Notes: generated by a model from the letters alone, not told the origin. Counted from the first letter of the stretch, positions 1 through 7,700 are shown. The stretch is DNA of 26,186 nucleotides from an uncultured Porphyromonadaceae bacterium (GCA_902475285.1 CABRZA010000011.1:1-26186); one strand, 5' to 3'. A program made the numbers and translations.

Positions 1-2
1 TC

Positions 3-15
3 GTCTCTTCGAGAC
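3..15. repeat. Small hairpin, copy A (5-bp stem, TTC loop)
   Basis: GTCTC-TTC-GAGAC. It is almost the same as the hairpin at 82-94, and the surrounding bases also match (tc before, tc after). The one stem position that differs is changed on both arms, so pairing is kept. Confidence 0.6.
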
Positions 16-40
16 TCATTCGTCGGTTTTGCACTTGAAT

Positions 41-67
41 CCCCAGACTCCCTGCGGTCGTCTGGGG
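41..67. repeat. 8-bp inverted repeat
   Basis: CCCCAGAC (41-48) and GTCTGGGG (60-67) are perfect complements around an 11-base loop. No T-run follows on either strand, so it is a repeat-type hairpin rather than an obvious terminator. Confidence 0.6.
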
Positions 68-81
68 TTAACAATAATATC

Positions 82-94
82 GTCGCTTCGCGAC
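82..94. repeat. Small hairpin, copy B (5-bp stem, TTC loop)
   Basis: GTCGC-TTC-GCGAC, the partner of the hairpin at 3-15. The fourth stem pair is G:C here and T:A there, a compensatory change. Confidence 0.6.
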
Positions 95-176
95 TCTTGC
101 TAAAACACGGCCTTTTGCAACACCCCGCTCAGGTGATAGTAACTTTCTAAACCATAGCAGTTTGCATTAGAGGGGA

Positions 177-200
177 GGACGCTTTAAAAAGCGTCCCTAC
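177..200 (-). repeat. GTAG-footed palindrome (REP-like), variant core
   Basis: The arms GGACGCTTT and AAAGCGTCC (177-196) flank a 2-base loop and are followed by CTAC, which is GTAG at the foot on the minus strand. The layout matches the palindromes at 1839-1862 and 8162-8185 with a different core. The third stem pair is A:T here and G:C there. Confidence 0.6.
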
Positions 201-251
201 CGGGCGAATTGGGGCGCGGCGGATTGTGGCGGTCGGGGGAAGGCGAGGGGT

Positions 252-287
252 AAAAAAAATGCAACTACCCGTCGCGAGCAATTGCAT
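252..287 (-). terminator. Intrinsic terminator of the candidate small RNA
   Basis: On the minus strand ATGCAA (287-282) pairs with TTGCAT (264-259). The stem continues inward through G:U and A:U pairs to CTCG/CGGG, about 13 bp in all, around a 3-base loop. Eight T residues follow at 259-252. Confidence 0.6.
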
Positions 288-373
288 CCTAACCTATGAT
301 TCACTTATGTGTGGGTTGTAATGTTGTCCTGTCGATAATTGCCTATACAAAAACTAATCTTTCTCTCTGTTTG
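252..373 (-). ncRNA. Candidate small RNA of about 120 nt
   Basis: A minus-strand promoter at 380-411 should start transcription near 373, and a stem-loop with a T-run at 252-287 should end it. No convincing reading frame lies between. I do not recognise the RNA family. It could also be a short leader or decayed transcript. What is visible is the promoter match, the spacing and the terminator hairpin; the existence of a stable RNA is inferred. Confidence 0.42.
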
Positions 374-379
374 CTGATG

Positions 380-411
380 CAAAGTTACGATGCAATTTTG
401 GATTTGTCAAG
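380..411 (-). promoter_or_regulatory. Bacteroidetes-type promoter reading left
   Basis: The minus strand has TAACTTTG (387-380), a match to the -7 box TAnnTTTG, and TTG (410-408) 20 bp upstream as the -33 element. It points away from the portal gene into the candidate small RNA. Confidence 0.5.
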
Positions 412-454
412 TGTTTTTCATTTTATTTTGCATTTGTTAGACTATTTTTAGTAT

Positions 455-1783
455 TTAAGCTCTGATAGTTGCCAATGCCTTAGCGTTGCGCATGTCGACG
501 AAAGTGGAGAAGGTGTCGAATACGTCGCGCAGGCCTATTGATGCGGCACGTATTTGGCTTTGAAGCATTTCCACGCCTCTCGCGGTGCCACCAGCGCGTC
601 CGGCGAGTGCTTCGCCGACGCCCGAGATGTCGTCGAAGAGTTTCATCTGGAGCTCGAGCAGCTGGTAGGCACCGCCGGCGGCGGGATTGGAGACGACCTG
701 GCGGGGAAACTCACCCTGGCCGGATATGGGTATGACGCCGTCGGACTGTGCCCAGCGCTCGGTGATTTCGGTCCACGACATGTTGTCGACCATCTGGCGT
801 ATGGGGAAGAGCAGTACACCCTTTGCCGACGTTGCCATCATCTTGTCGATGAGCACCACCATGCGGTTGATGCATCGCTGCTGGTCGATTACGTCCTCGA
901 CGAAGCTGTGCACTTCGCCGTCGGTGAGCGGGTAGAACTTTATTTGGTATGGATGCGAGGCGTGGGCATAGGGCGAGGGGCCTTGTGCGAGGAGGGTGCC
1001 GTCGGGGGCGAGCCATCGGCAGTGCCATCGGAGGGCTACGGAGAATTCGGTGTCGGAGGCGTCGGAGGTATCGTCGGAGAAGAAGCTGTCGAGGGTCCAG
1101 ACCTCGATCACGCGGCAGTGTGCGGGGTCGGAGGGGCGGAAGAAGCCCACGGAATCGCCGCAAACGCCGAGGGGGTCGCCTGCGAATGCCACGGTGCCGG
1201 TGTGCGCCCGGGAGAAGAGCTCGCGCAGCTCGCGTGCCCTGGTGCTTGAGCCTCCGGCGAAGCGGGCGACTACTTCGGGGAAGGTGAAGTCGTGGAGCTG
1301 GCCTATGAAGTGTATGTCCCATCCGCGGGGGTCGGAGAATGCGTTGACGAAGAATCGGCGCATGTCGACGTTCTCGACCCACACAGCGTGGTTGCCGAAG
1401 CGGTCTTCGGCGACGATGCGCTGCACGGCGCAGCCTGAGATTAGGAACTCTTCGAGAAGGCGGGCGTCGAGTTCGGCGAGGTTGTTAAGGCGTGCCATGT
1501 CGGCGTGTTCGCCGCGGGTGTATCTGCCATCTTCGGCGGCACGGTTGCGGTAATGGCCTACTACGGTTTTGACGAGCTGGCGGATGAGGTTGTTGGTGAG
1601 TGGTTTTACGCCGGAGCGCTCCATGGGTACGTGCTCGGGTTCGTATCCTCGGGCGGTTCGGACGGTGTCGCTCCACTGGTCGCCGTAGGTGTATCGTTTG
1701 CAGCGTTCGCGTCGGCGGCGGAGTTCGGCGCCACGGAGCCATGCGTCGCATGCATCTTTAAGTATATCGGGTCGTTTTTCCAT
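455..1783 (-). CDS. Phage portal-like protein, probably short at the C-terminus
   Basis: The 442-residue protein resembles portal proteins of the P22 type, the dodecameric ring through which DNA enters a capsid. What points there is an early GDQW motif, the segment NNLIRQLVKTVVGHYRN near residue 65, and a C-terminal part with SGVGEALAGRAGG followed by a long amphipathic helix (GVEMLQSQIRAASIGL). Family members are usually longer (roughly 500-700 residues), and this one stops at KALATIRA, where relatives tend to continue. Beyond the stop the frame enters AT-rich DNA and meets another stop within about 20 bases, so no continuation is visible. It is the last gene of the cassette; a repeat cluster fills the 118 bp separating it from the gene before it. 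The ATG at 1783 is the first plausible start. Assignment is from remembered family patterns, not a search. Confidence 0.62.
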   Translation of the reverse strand: MEKRPDILKDACDAWLRGAELRRRRERCKRYTYGDQWSDTVRTARGYEPEHVPMERSGVKPLTNNLIRQLVKTVVGHYRNRAAEDGRYTRGEHADMARLNNLAELDARLLEEFLISGCAVQRIVAEDRFGNHAVWVENVDMRRFFVNAFSDPRGWDIHFIGQLHDFTFPEVVARFAGGSSTRARELRELFSRAHTGTVAFAGDPLGVCGDSVGFFRPSDPAHCRVIEVWTLDSFFSDDTSDASDTEFSVALRWHCRWLAPDGTLLAQGPSPYAHASHPYQIKFYPLTDGEVHSFVEDVIDQQRCINRMVVLIDKMMATSAKGVLLFPIRQMVDNMSWTEITERWAQSDGVIPISGQGEFPRQVVSNPAAGGAYQLLELQMKLFDDISGVGEALAGRAGGTARGVEMLQSQIRAASIGLRDVFDTFSTFVDMRNAKALATIRA

Positions 1784-1795
1784 TTCAATTAATTT

Positions 1796-1840
1796 TTAGT
1801 ATGTACAGCCTGGGCGGATTAGTATGTACAGCCTGGGCGG
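1796..1840. repeat. Tandem duplicate of a 22-bp repeat module
   Basis: The 22-base module ttagtatgtacagcctgggc plus gg occurs at 1796-1817 and again at 1819-1840. Related modules are at 4457-4476, 4499-4520 and, shortened, 8150-8163. It sits directly beside the palindrome at 1839-1862. Confidence 0.75.
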
Positions 1841-1862
1841 GCGCAATATATTGCGCCCCTAC
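1839..1862 (-). repeat. GTAG-footed palindrome (REP-like)
   Basis: GGGCGCAATATATTGCGCCC (1839-1858) is a perfect palindrome, followed by CTAC (GTAG at the foot on the minus strand). It lies between the connector-like and portal genes, so it would be transcribed within the capsid cassette. Confidence 0.75.
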
Positions 1863-1901
1863 TTCGTTGCGGATTTATAAAATATTCTCTTTCTTATTCT
1901 T

Positions 1902-2480
1902 TTAAATAGTTACTGGGGTTTGGGATTCGAGGAGGATGGGGAGGGCGGCTTCGTCGAGGATGTAGGATTCTTCGCCGGGGTCGGTTACTGCGACAACCGA
2001 GAGTGGTGCGGGGATGCCGTCGGGTGCGGGATAGCAGAGGATGTCGGGAGCCGTTCCGGCACAGCCTTCGCCGGCACATATGGCCACGGGGTGCTCGGGC
2101 GTTGCCCGGGCATAAGGGTTTGCCTGCCGGTGTAGCAATGCTGTTGCGTCAGCCCCTGCGTGGACGAGGCGAGCGGCGCGGTTCCAGCCGGGCAATCTGA
2201 CCTCGAACACGCGGCGGCACGCCGCGGGTAGGTTGAGGCGGACGCCTCCGTCGGCGGTGTGTGCTGCGATTACAGATGAGGCAATGTTGTCGGGCGCGAG
2301 GAGGCGAGTGTCGGCGGTGTCGAGGAGTTCGAGGTATCGATAGCGGAGGCGCTGGAGAAGGAGCGCGTCGACGTCGAGGCCGTCGGTATACTCGATTGAG
2401 CAGTCGGACCTCGCGTTCCCGAGCCCCGCCGCGAGGCGGCGGAGTTCGAGGATTCGCGATTTGGAGAGCGTGATTTTCAC
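1902..2480 (-). CDS. Head-tail connector-like protein (uncertain)
   Basis: 192 residues with no signal peptide or membrane segment. The middle (about residues 79-105, VRLNLPAACRRVFEVRLPGW) resembles the LPxDfxRv..v.l.gW pattern that I associate with head-tail connector or adaptor proteins of phage-like loci in Bacteroidales. The N-terminus is helical and Leu/Arg-rich. It starts with GTG at 2480, 21 bp after the capsid gene stop, and no better ATG is in frame nearby. Its place between capsid and portal genes supports a structural role at the portal vertex. That role is an inference, and a plain hypothetical protein remains possible. Confidence 0.5.
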   Translation of the reverse strand: MKITLSKSRILELRRLAAGLGNARSDCSIEYTDGLDVDALLLQRLRYRYLELLDTADTRLLAPDNIASSVIAAHTADGGVRLNLPAACRRVFEVRLPGWNRAARLVHAGADATALLHRQANPYARATPEHPVAICAGEGCAGTAPDILCYPAPDGIPAPLSVVAVTDPGEESYILDEAALPILLESQTPVTI

Positions 2481-2501
2481 AATCGTAGAATTAGAGGGGT
2501 A

Positions 2502-3758
2502 CTACTGGACTGTGCCTTTCACTCGCATGTGAGCCTTGGGGTAGCGCAGCACGAGGCATGACGCTTCGGTGAGGACTACAGCATCGGTGTTTCGCTGGCC
2601 CGACTTCCGGAGGTCGAGTTTTTCGGCCTGGAAGGGAAGGTGGACGTACTTTGTCATGTAGTTGGGGTCGACGATGAAGCCGTCGTTCTCGTGGCCGCAC
2701 TGGTCGAAGACCTCGGAGTGGACGATGTAGAGCGTACCGAAGTTGCTTACGAACTCCTTGAACTCTATGCCCCACTTCACTTTCGTTTCGCCGGAGCGAA
2801 TTGACTTGGTGTATTCGAGCTGGCTGAGGGCAGTCATGAGTCCGCTGCCTGCGATCAGAATCTTACGCTTGCTGCCGTTGTTGCCAGTGAAGGCCTTTCG
2901 GCACATTTCGATAAGATCGTTTTCGGTGAGGCCGGGCAGGATGAGGTCGTGTTCGGCCTCGGCCTGGTTCCATATGCCACCGGTGAGGTATACATACTCG
3001 CCTTTGTCGGGCATGTATATTTTGGCGGGCATGCCGAAGATGAAGCTTTTCTCCATTCCGAGGCGCATGTCGATAACGGCTGCTTCTTCCTGGTCGTTGA
3101 AGGTCCAGCCGACTTCCTTCTCGGCGATTTGGGCGAGTGTGCTCTGCTCTACCTGCATTTTGAATATCTGGCAGTTGTTGGAAGCCTTCTGAGGCAGGAC
3201 GGCGAACTGGGGCGTCTGTACGTCGAGCTCGGTAGCGGCTCGTCCCATTCGGACGGCTGTGTCGCCGGCCTTAGTTGCAGGGACGCCTGTTGTGACAGTG
3301 CCCATTCCCTTAGTGGTGTTTAGGTTAATGGGGAAGACTTCGACGCCACCGGCGGCAGCTTTGCCAACGACGTATACAACGAAGGGAGTCTTTTTCTCAT
3401 TGGCGTCGAGGCACATTACGGCGGGGAAGAGTACGGTGTCGGAGGGTTCGAATATTTCGTCGTTATTTGTGTGCATGACGTAGGTACGGCTGTCGGCTCC
3501 GATGTTGCGTCCTTCTGCGAGTGCTGCGGTTAGGGCTGTCTGCGTTTCCTTTGTGTTGACGGAGTAGTACTCTACGGTCATTGCGGAGGCGCGACGTGCC
3601 ATGCCGCAACGCGAGAGCTGGTCGATGGGAGTGGACATGGGCCGTATGCGGACGATGCGTTCGTCGATGCTGTTTCGGAGGAGTCCGGGAGCGGCTTCTG
3701 CGATGTTCTGAGTGGTGAGGGGGGTGCCGTTTATAGCGGCGGTTTGATTTGCGTTCAT
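2502..3758 (-). CDS. Major capsid protein-like, SU10/HK97-fold class
   Basis: 418 residues. The N-terminal segment IRPMSTPIDQLSRCGMARRA and the following EYYSVNT are typical of capsid-like proteins in Bacteroidales genomes. The C-terminal part (about 325-418: KWGIEFKEFVSNFGTLYIVHSEVF, then DPNYMTKYVHLPF, then DAVVLTEASCLVLRYPKAHMRVKG) has the pattern of SU10-type (DUF5309-like) major capsid proteins, which form the icosahedral shell. There is no long N-terminal scaffold domain and no protease gene beside it, so maturation would differ from HK97. It is the largest complete gene of the cassette and is preceded by a short disordered protein. The reading frame is intact and its composition resembles its neighbours. 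The family call rests on pattern memory only. Confidence 0.62.
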   Translation of the reverse strand: MNANQTAAINGTPLTTQNIAEAAPGLLRNSIDERIVRIRPMSTPIDQLSRCGMARRASAMTVEYYSVNTKETQTALTAALAEGRNIGADSRTYVMHTNNDEIFEPSDTVLFPAVMCLDANEKKTPFVVYVVGKAAAGGVEVFPINLNTTKGMGTVTTGVPATKAGDTAVRMGRAATELDVQTPQFAVLPQKASNNCQIFKMQVEQSTLAQIAEKEVGWTFNDQEEAAVIDMRLGMEKSFIFGMPAKIYMPDKGEYVYLTGGIWNQAEAEHDLILPGLTENDLIEMCRKAFTGNNGSKRKILIAGSGLMTALSQLEYTKSIRSGETKVKWGIEFKEFVSNFGTLYIVHSEVFDQCGHENDGFIVDPNYMTKYVHLPFQAEKLDLRKSGQRNTDAVVLTEASCLVLRYPKAHMRVKGTVQ

Positions 3759-3843
3759 AATTTTTAATGGTTATTGGTTAATGGGAATTTGGGATTGTTT
3801 TTTAATGGGGATTGGGGATTTTTGCTGCGCAGCATTTTTTAGA

Positions 3844-4065
3844 TTACCAGTCCCAGAAGTCGGGCTGAATGTTTGAGAGGAAGCTAAGGCTTCCGACGGG
3901 GATGCCGGTTGGCTGAGGGGTAGAGGTTCGGGGAGTGCTCAGATGAGGAGCATCAGTAGCAGGAGAATGATTCTGATCAGGCGCAGGAGCATTCGCGGTG
4001 TCAGCATGTCCGGTGGTATTGTTTTCCGGAGCATTTGCAAGAGTTTGTTCATCGGTTGTTTCCAT
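3844..4065 (-). CDS. Small disordered Pro/Thr-rich protein upstream of the capsid gene
   Basis: From the ATG at 4065 it encodes 73 residues. An in-frame ATG at 4110 would add 15 residues, but a -7-like box (4113-4120) lies directly over that start, so the inner one fits better. The protein is rich in Ala, Asn, Pro and Thr, looks unfolded, and ends in a compact hydrophobic tail, LSFLSNIQPDFWDW. Just upstream of a capsid gene is where phages often keep a scaffold or decoration gene, and a disordered chain with a terminal aromatic peptide could act as a docking tag. This is speculation; no family is recognised. Confidence 0.45.
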   Translation of the reverse strand: METTDEQTLANAPENNTTGHADTANAPAPDQNHSPATDAPHLSTPRTSTPQPTGIPVGSLSFLSNIQPDFWDW

Positions 4066-4112
4066 AATTGATTTTTGATTTAGAGATTTTGTATAATTGT
4101 CGATCGACATTG

Positions 4113-4120
4113 CAAAATTA
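4113..4120 (-). promoter_or_regulatory. Possible -7 box for the capsid cassette
   Basis: The minus strand reads TAATTTTG, matching TAnnTTTG. No clear TTTG or TTG lies 19-21 bp upstream, so the site is weak evidence. It favours the start codon at 4065 for the first gene. Confidence 0.3.
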
Positions 4121-4142
4121 CAACCGAGGTTAAGGGGTCTAT

Positions 4143-4175
4143 CCCCGATTTTTTCCCAATGGGAAAAAATCGGGG
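4143..4175. repeat. Perfect 15-bp inverted repeat with 3-base loop
   Basis: CCCCGATTTTTTCCC (4143-4157) pairs fully with 4161-4175 around AAT. It sits 78 bp upstream of the preferred start of the capsid cassette. No T-run follows on either strand, so it is not a classic terminator; a cruciform, a protein site or an attenuating element are options. Confidence 0.7.
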
Positions 4176-4256
4176 TAAAAAGGGGGTTTTTAACGTATGT
4201 GAATTGAATTTTTAACAGTAATTTTGAAAATTGGCAGAAATTGGCGAAAAATTGGC

Positions 4257-4329
4257 TCGCACGGAGGGCACGGAGACACGGAGGGTTTGCTTCGGGGAAA
4301 TATCACGCAGAGGCGCAGAGGGGCTCGCA
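4257..4329. repeat. cacggagg / cagaggcgcagagg repeat tract
   Basis: Three irregular copies of a cacgga(g) unit (4259-4285) are followed by aaatatcacgcagaggcgca and gaggggctcgc. The second part recurs nearly base for base at 8055-8088 and partly at 8108-8131. Confidence 0.6.
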
Positions 4330-4475
4330 GGCGGGATTATTTGGGGGAGGGACGAGGGGCTCGCTGAAGCTCGCGGCCGGGGACAAAAATGCAGCACCCT
4401 TAGGCGCTGCGGATGTTAGTGCGGGAGGGGCGGGGGTGTTGCAAAATAGATGTTTTTAGAATGTACAGCCTGGGC

Positions 4476-4616
4476 GAGGGTGTTGCAAAACGGTAGTTTT
4501 TAGAATGTTCAGCCTAAGCGGGCGCAATGTATTGCGTCCCTACTCGTTGCTAATCAATCCTTTGGATACACACAAAAAAATGATTGTTTCCTACTTTTGA
4601 GTTTTGCAACACCCTC
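4476..4616. mobile_element. MITE/REPIN-like element with 15-bp terminal inverted repeats
   Basis: GAGGGTGTTGCAAAA (4476-4490) and its exact reverse complement (4602-4616) bound 141 bp with no gene. The right end is followed by CTAC. Inside lies a REP-like palindrome (4520-4543). The same terminal module recurs at 26107-26121 and, one base different, at 26172-26186. No target duplication is visible. The call as a mobile element is an inference from the termini. Confidence 0.45.
4520..4543 (-). repeat. GTAG-footed palindrome (REP-like), one G:T pair
   Basis: GGGCGC-AATGTATT-GCGTCC followed by cCTAC. It is the copy with a G:T mismatch in the stem that would still pair as RNA on one strand. Confidence 0.65.
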
Positions 4617-4636
4617 CTACTTGCGTTGGAGGGGCG

Positions 4637-4657
4637 GCGGCGATTAATCGCGGCCTA
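4637..4657 (-). repeat. Palindrome with adjacent CTAC (REP-like variant)
   Basis: The core GCGATTAATCGC (4640-4651) is a perfect 12-base palindrome with an outer GGC/GCC arm, and CTAC follows at 4655-4658. The core sequence differs from the other copies while the layout is the same. Confidence 0.45.
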
Positions 4658-4676
4658 CTGCGGGGGAAGGGGGGAT

Positions 4677-4708
4677 AAAAAAATCCCCGCCGGGGGGGGC
4701 GGGGATTT
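4677..4708 (-). terminator. Intrinsic terminator of the secreted-protein gene
   Basis: On the minus strand TCCCCGCC (4705-4698) pairs with GGCGGGGA (4691-4684) around six C residues, followed by a seven-base T-run (4683-4677). It begins 19 bp after the stop codon at 4727. Confidence 0.8.
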
Positions 4709-4726
4709 GTGTTGGTATGTGGTGAA

Positions 4727-7700
4727 TTACTTCACGATGACTTTGGTAGCAACCTTGCCCTGGCGGCGAACGTAGATGCCGGGGGTGAGGTTTTCGGCGT
4801 TGACGCGAACGCCCTGGAGGTTGAAGTATTCAACGGGAGCAGCGGCGTCGATAGCGATGCTTTCAACAGCTGTGCCTGTGCCAAGGAATGTGTTGTCGGC
4901 GGGAGCAGGTGTGAGAGCCTTGGGAGCTTCTTCGGCGAGGGCGAATACGCGGTAGCCCAGGTTGCGATAGTAAGCGTGGATGTTGCCAGCGGCGTCGAAG
5001 CGAATCATACCCCAAGCATGGTCGGGAACTTCGAATTCGGTGCGGTAAGTGAGTGCGGGATCACCGTATTCGTCGGTAGCGAGGTCGAAGATAACGATCT
5101 TACCACGGAGGTCGGCAGCGAAGAGCTTTCCGTCGGGGCTAACAGCCACACTAGCGGTGCTGTTGTCGATGTACTGACTGATGCCTTCGTCGGCGGAAGT
5201 CATGGCCATGAAGTGGTCGCCGAGGACGTCGGAGATGTAAACGAAGCAGGGGCAACCGGCAATGTTGTTTCCGGCACTGCGAACCTGAGCAGCGAATACG
5301 CCCTTTCCGTAGGTAACGAGGTCGACGTTGGTGTTGGCAAGGAGAGAGCCGTAGCCGAGTTCAACGGGAGCTTCGGTGATCTGCCAAGGCGAGCTGAGGT
5401 GGTAGCGGACGATTGTGTTGGCATTACCAGCGTGGTCTTCGGAGAAGCTGAGCATGTAGGGTTCGCCTTCGTCGTCCTTGATGAAGGAGATACCGGCAGT
5501 GCCGCCGCCGAGGCTGACGCCTTCGTAAACGAAGTTGCCGTTTCCGTCCTTTTCGCCAGCGAAGAGTGTGAAGGGTTCGGCTTCGGTGTTGAGGGGGTCG
5601 ATAACGACAGCACCGTAACCGGTGTCGCCCCAAGTAGCAACAACAGCCTTTCCTTCGTATTCATTGCCACGGAAGGGGTTGGAACGGCTGGTGGTTACGC
5701 CACCGAGCATAAGATGGTTTACGAAGAGCTTGTCGGCCACCTTCTCGCCAGCGGGGTTGAAGATGTCGACACCAGCGTTCTTGCCGTTGGCAACGACGGT
5801 GTAGCCGAAGGAAGCCTGAGCGGGATCGGTGAAGGGAATAACGCTGCCGCACTGGTCGTTGGCCATTTCATCGCTGGCCACGAGACCGGCTACCTGGTTT
5901 TCGACGGAAGCGATTTCGACAGCCCAGTTGTAGGAAACTTCGTTGCTGAGGTCGCTCTTTGCGATGGCGAGAGCATTGCCGGTAGCGGCAACTTCAGCCA
6001 CGGGGAAGTAGATGGCGTCGCCACCACCCACGGGGGTAACAACAACTGAGGCAGCGAGGGCTTTGCCTGCAACGTCGAAAGTAACGTTGTATGCGTCGCC
6101 GGCATCTTCAGCCTTGAGGTTGTATGCGAAAGCCTTGCGCTCGGGCTTGGGAGCAATTACTTCGACGATGAGCTTGATGTCGGAAGCACCGGTGACGGCG
6201 GGCATCACGGCGGTGAGGTTGACGTTCTTGAGCTCGTTGACGAATTCGGCGTTGTTGCTGTTGGTCTTCGACATTACGTATTCGCCGGCACCTTCGATGG
6301 CGGGACCGCCGAAGGAGTTTGCCCAGTCGTCGTAAGCGAGCTTGAATCCGCCCTTGATAGCGTCGAGGTGGAGGGTGTAGGTAACTTCGCCGTTGACGAT
6401 TTCACCGGTAGTTTCGAAAGCGGTGGTACCCCATCCGTTGAATTCGCCGCGGAGGTTGAGTACGGGAGCTACGAATACATCAACTTCGCCTTCGACCTTG
6501 AGGGTCTTTGCAGCGAGATCGACGGTGAGGGTGTACTGTCCGTTGGGGAGCATGAAGTCGCCTGCGTCGCTGTTCTCTGCAAGAGCGTAGGTGTTGCCTG
6601 GCTGGAGGGAGAGGCTGCCTTCGGCGATGGTGAGACCACCGGCGTTGAAAGCCGCCCAGTCGCCTGCGCTTTCACCCTTAGTGGTGGAAATCTTGAAACC
6701 GCCACCGGTCTGAGTGAACTCGTAGGTGTAGAGGCCGTCGGCGTAGGTGAACTCAGCGGGGGAGCCGAAGTTCCAGCCCTGGAACTGACCGGCGATGTAG
6801 AGGGGCAGAATGGGGGGTTCGGGTTCGGAAAGAGCCACCTCGTACATAGCGCCGAAGATTTTGGCCTTGTCGCCGCTGGCGTAGATCTGATAGAGCTCAA
6901 CCTTGTAGTCGCTCACCTTTCGAGCCACGATGAGGCCGCCGTTGCCGGTCTTGGTGTCGTTGAATTCGGAGGGAGCCTCGCCGTTGTCGGAAGTAAAGAT
7001 AACTTCGCCGGTAGCTTCGTTGGCAATAATGAAGTTGGAAGTCCAGTTACCGCCCTTGTCGGCCTTGAGGGCCACATAGCGCTCACCGCCGAGGGTGAAT
7101 ACCTCGAAGCCGTTCTGACGGAAGTTGTATCCTTCGGGAAGAGTGGGGACATTGAGCTTGGCAGCACCGTTGTTCTCGTCGACGTAGAAGATTTCACCGG
7201 CGGTGTTGTTGTAGACGTGCCAGTAGAACTGAGTGTGCATGAGTTCTTCGTCGAAGTCTTCCATCGATTCGATGGAGGGGATAGCGTAGCACTGGGAGGC
7301 AGCGGCTACGGGCATTGCGGGATCGAAACCGCCAACGACGCCATCTTCGCCGTTTACCTGCGCGCCTTCGGCCATCCAAACGGGAGCGGGGAAGGTCATG
7401 CCGGCAGCGGTGAGGAAGAAGAGACCGCCGTCGTAGCTCATGAAGTCGCCGACAGCACGGCCGAGCATATCGCTACGGTTAGCAACGAACTCGGCGGGGA
7501 GAGCGATTGTGATGGGTGTGGCTTCGGCAGAGCCAGCGGGGATGAGGAGGAAGTTGTACTGATTTGCAGCAGATGTGGGCCATGCGGGCTGAATCATGAT
7601 GTTGCCGGCATCGTCCATAGTGAAGCCACGGTTCATGGCTGCATCGTGCTGGTATACGACGCGGACCTGACCGTCGGCACCGATAGCCTTGATGGCGTGG

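Larger units (their letters stand above)
1..454. other. Repeat-rich intergenic region left of the portal gene
   Basis: No credible protein gene lies here. It holds two related small hairpins (3-15 and 82-94), an 8-bp inverted repeat (41-67), a copy of the gttgcaaaa module in reverse orientation (113-126), a GTAG-footed palindrome (177-200), and a minus-strand promoter/terminator pair (380-411 and 252-287) that outlines a possible small RNA. Positions 412-454 are AT-rich and featureless up to the portal stop codon. Confidence 0.7.
4121..4726. other. Gene-free region between the phage-like cassette and the surface locus
   Basis: The short open frames here are repeat-derived and not credible. 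It contains a perfect 15-bp inverted repeat (4143-4175), cacggagg and cagaggcgcagagg-type repeats (4257-4329), several modules of gggtgttgcaaaa and acagcctgggcg (4433-4616), two REP-like palindromes (4520-4543, 4637-4657) and the terminator of the next gene (4677-4708). Confidence 0.7.

Noticed and set aside
1..126. CRISPR-like repeats
   Set aside because: The repeated units are short, hairpin-shaped and irregularly spaced, with no set of equal spacers and no cas genes.
554..1249. Plus-strand frame of 231 residues opposite the portal gene
   Set aside because: The minus-strand frame has portal-like motifs and fits the cassette. The plus-strand frame shows no family pattern.
4066..4110. Upstream ATG for the small capsid-cassette protein
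   Set aside because: A -7-like box at 4113-4120 would put the transcription start at or after this codon, leaving no ribosome site. The inner ATG at 4065 is preferred, although the promoter itself is weak.
4212..4459. Short open frames on both strands in the region 4212-4459
   Set aside because: They are made of repeat DNA (cacggagg and related units), have no family pattern, and overlap each other on both strands.
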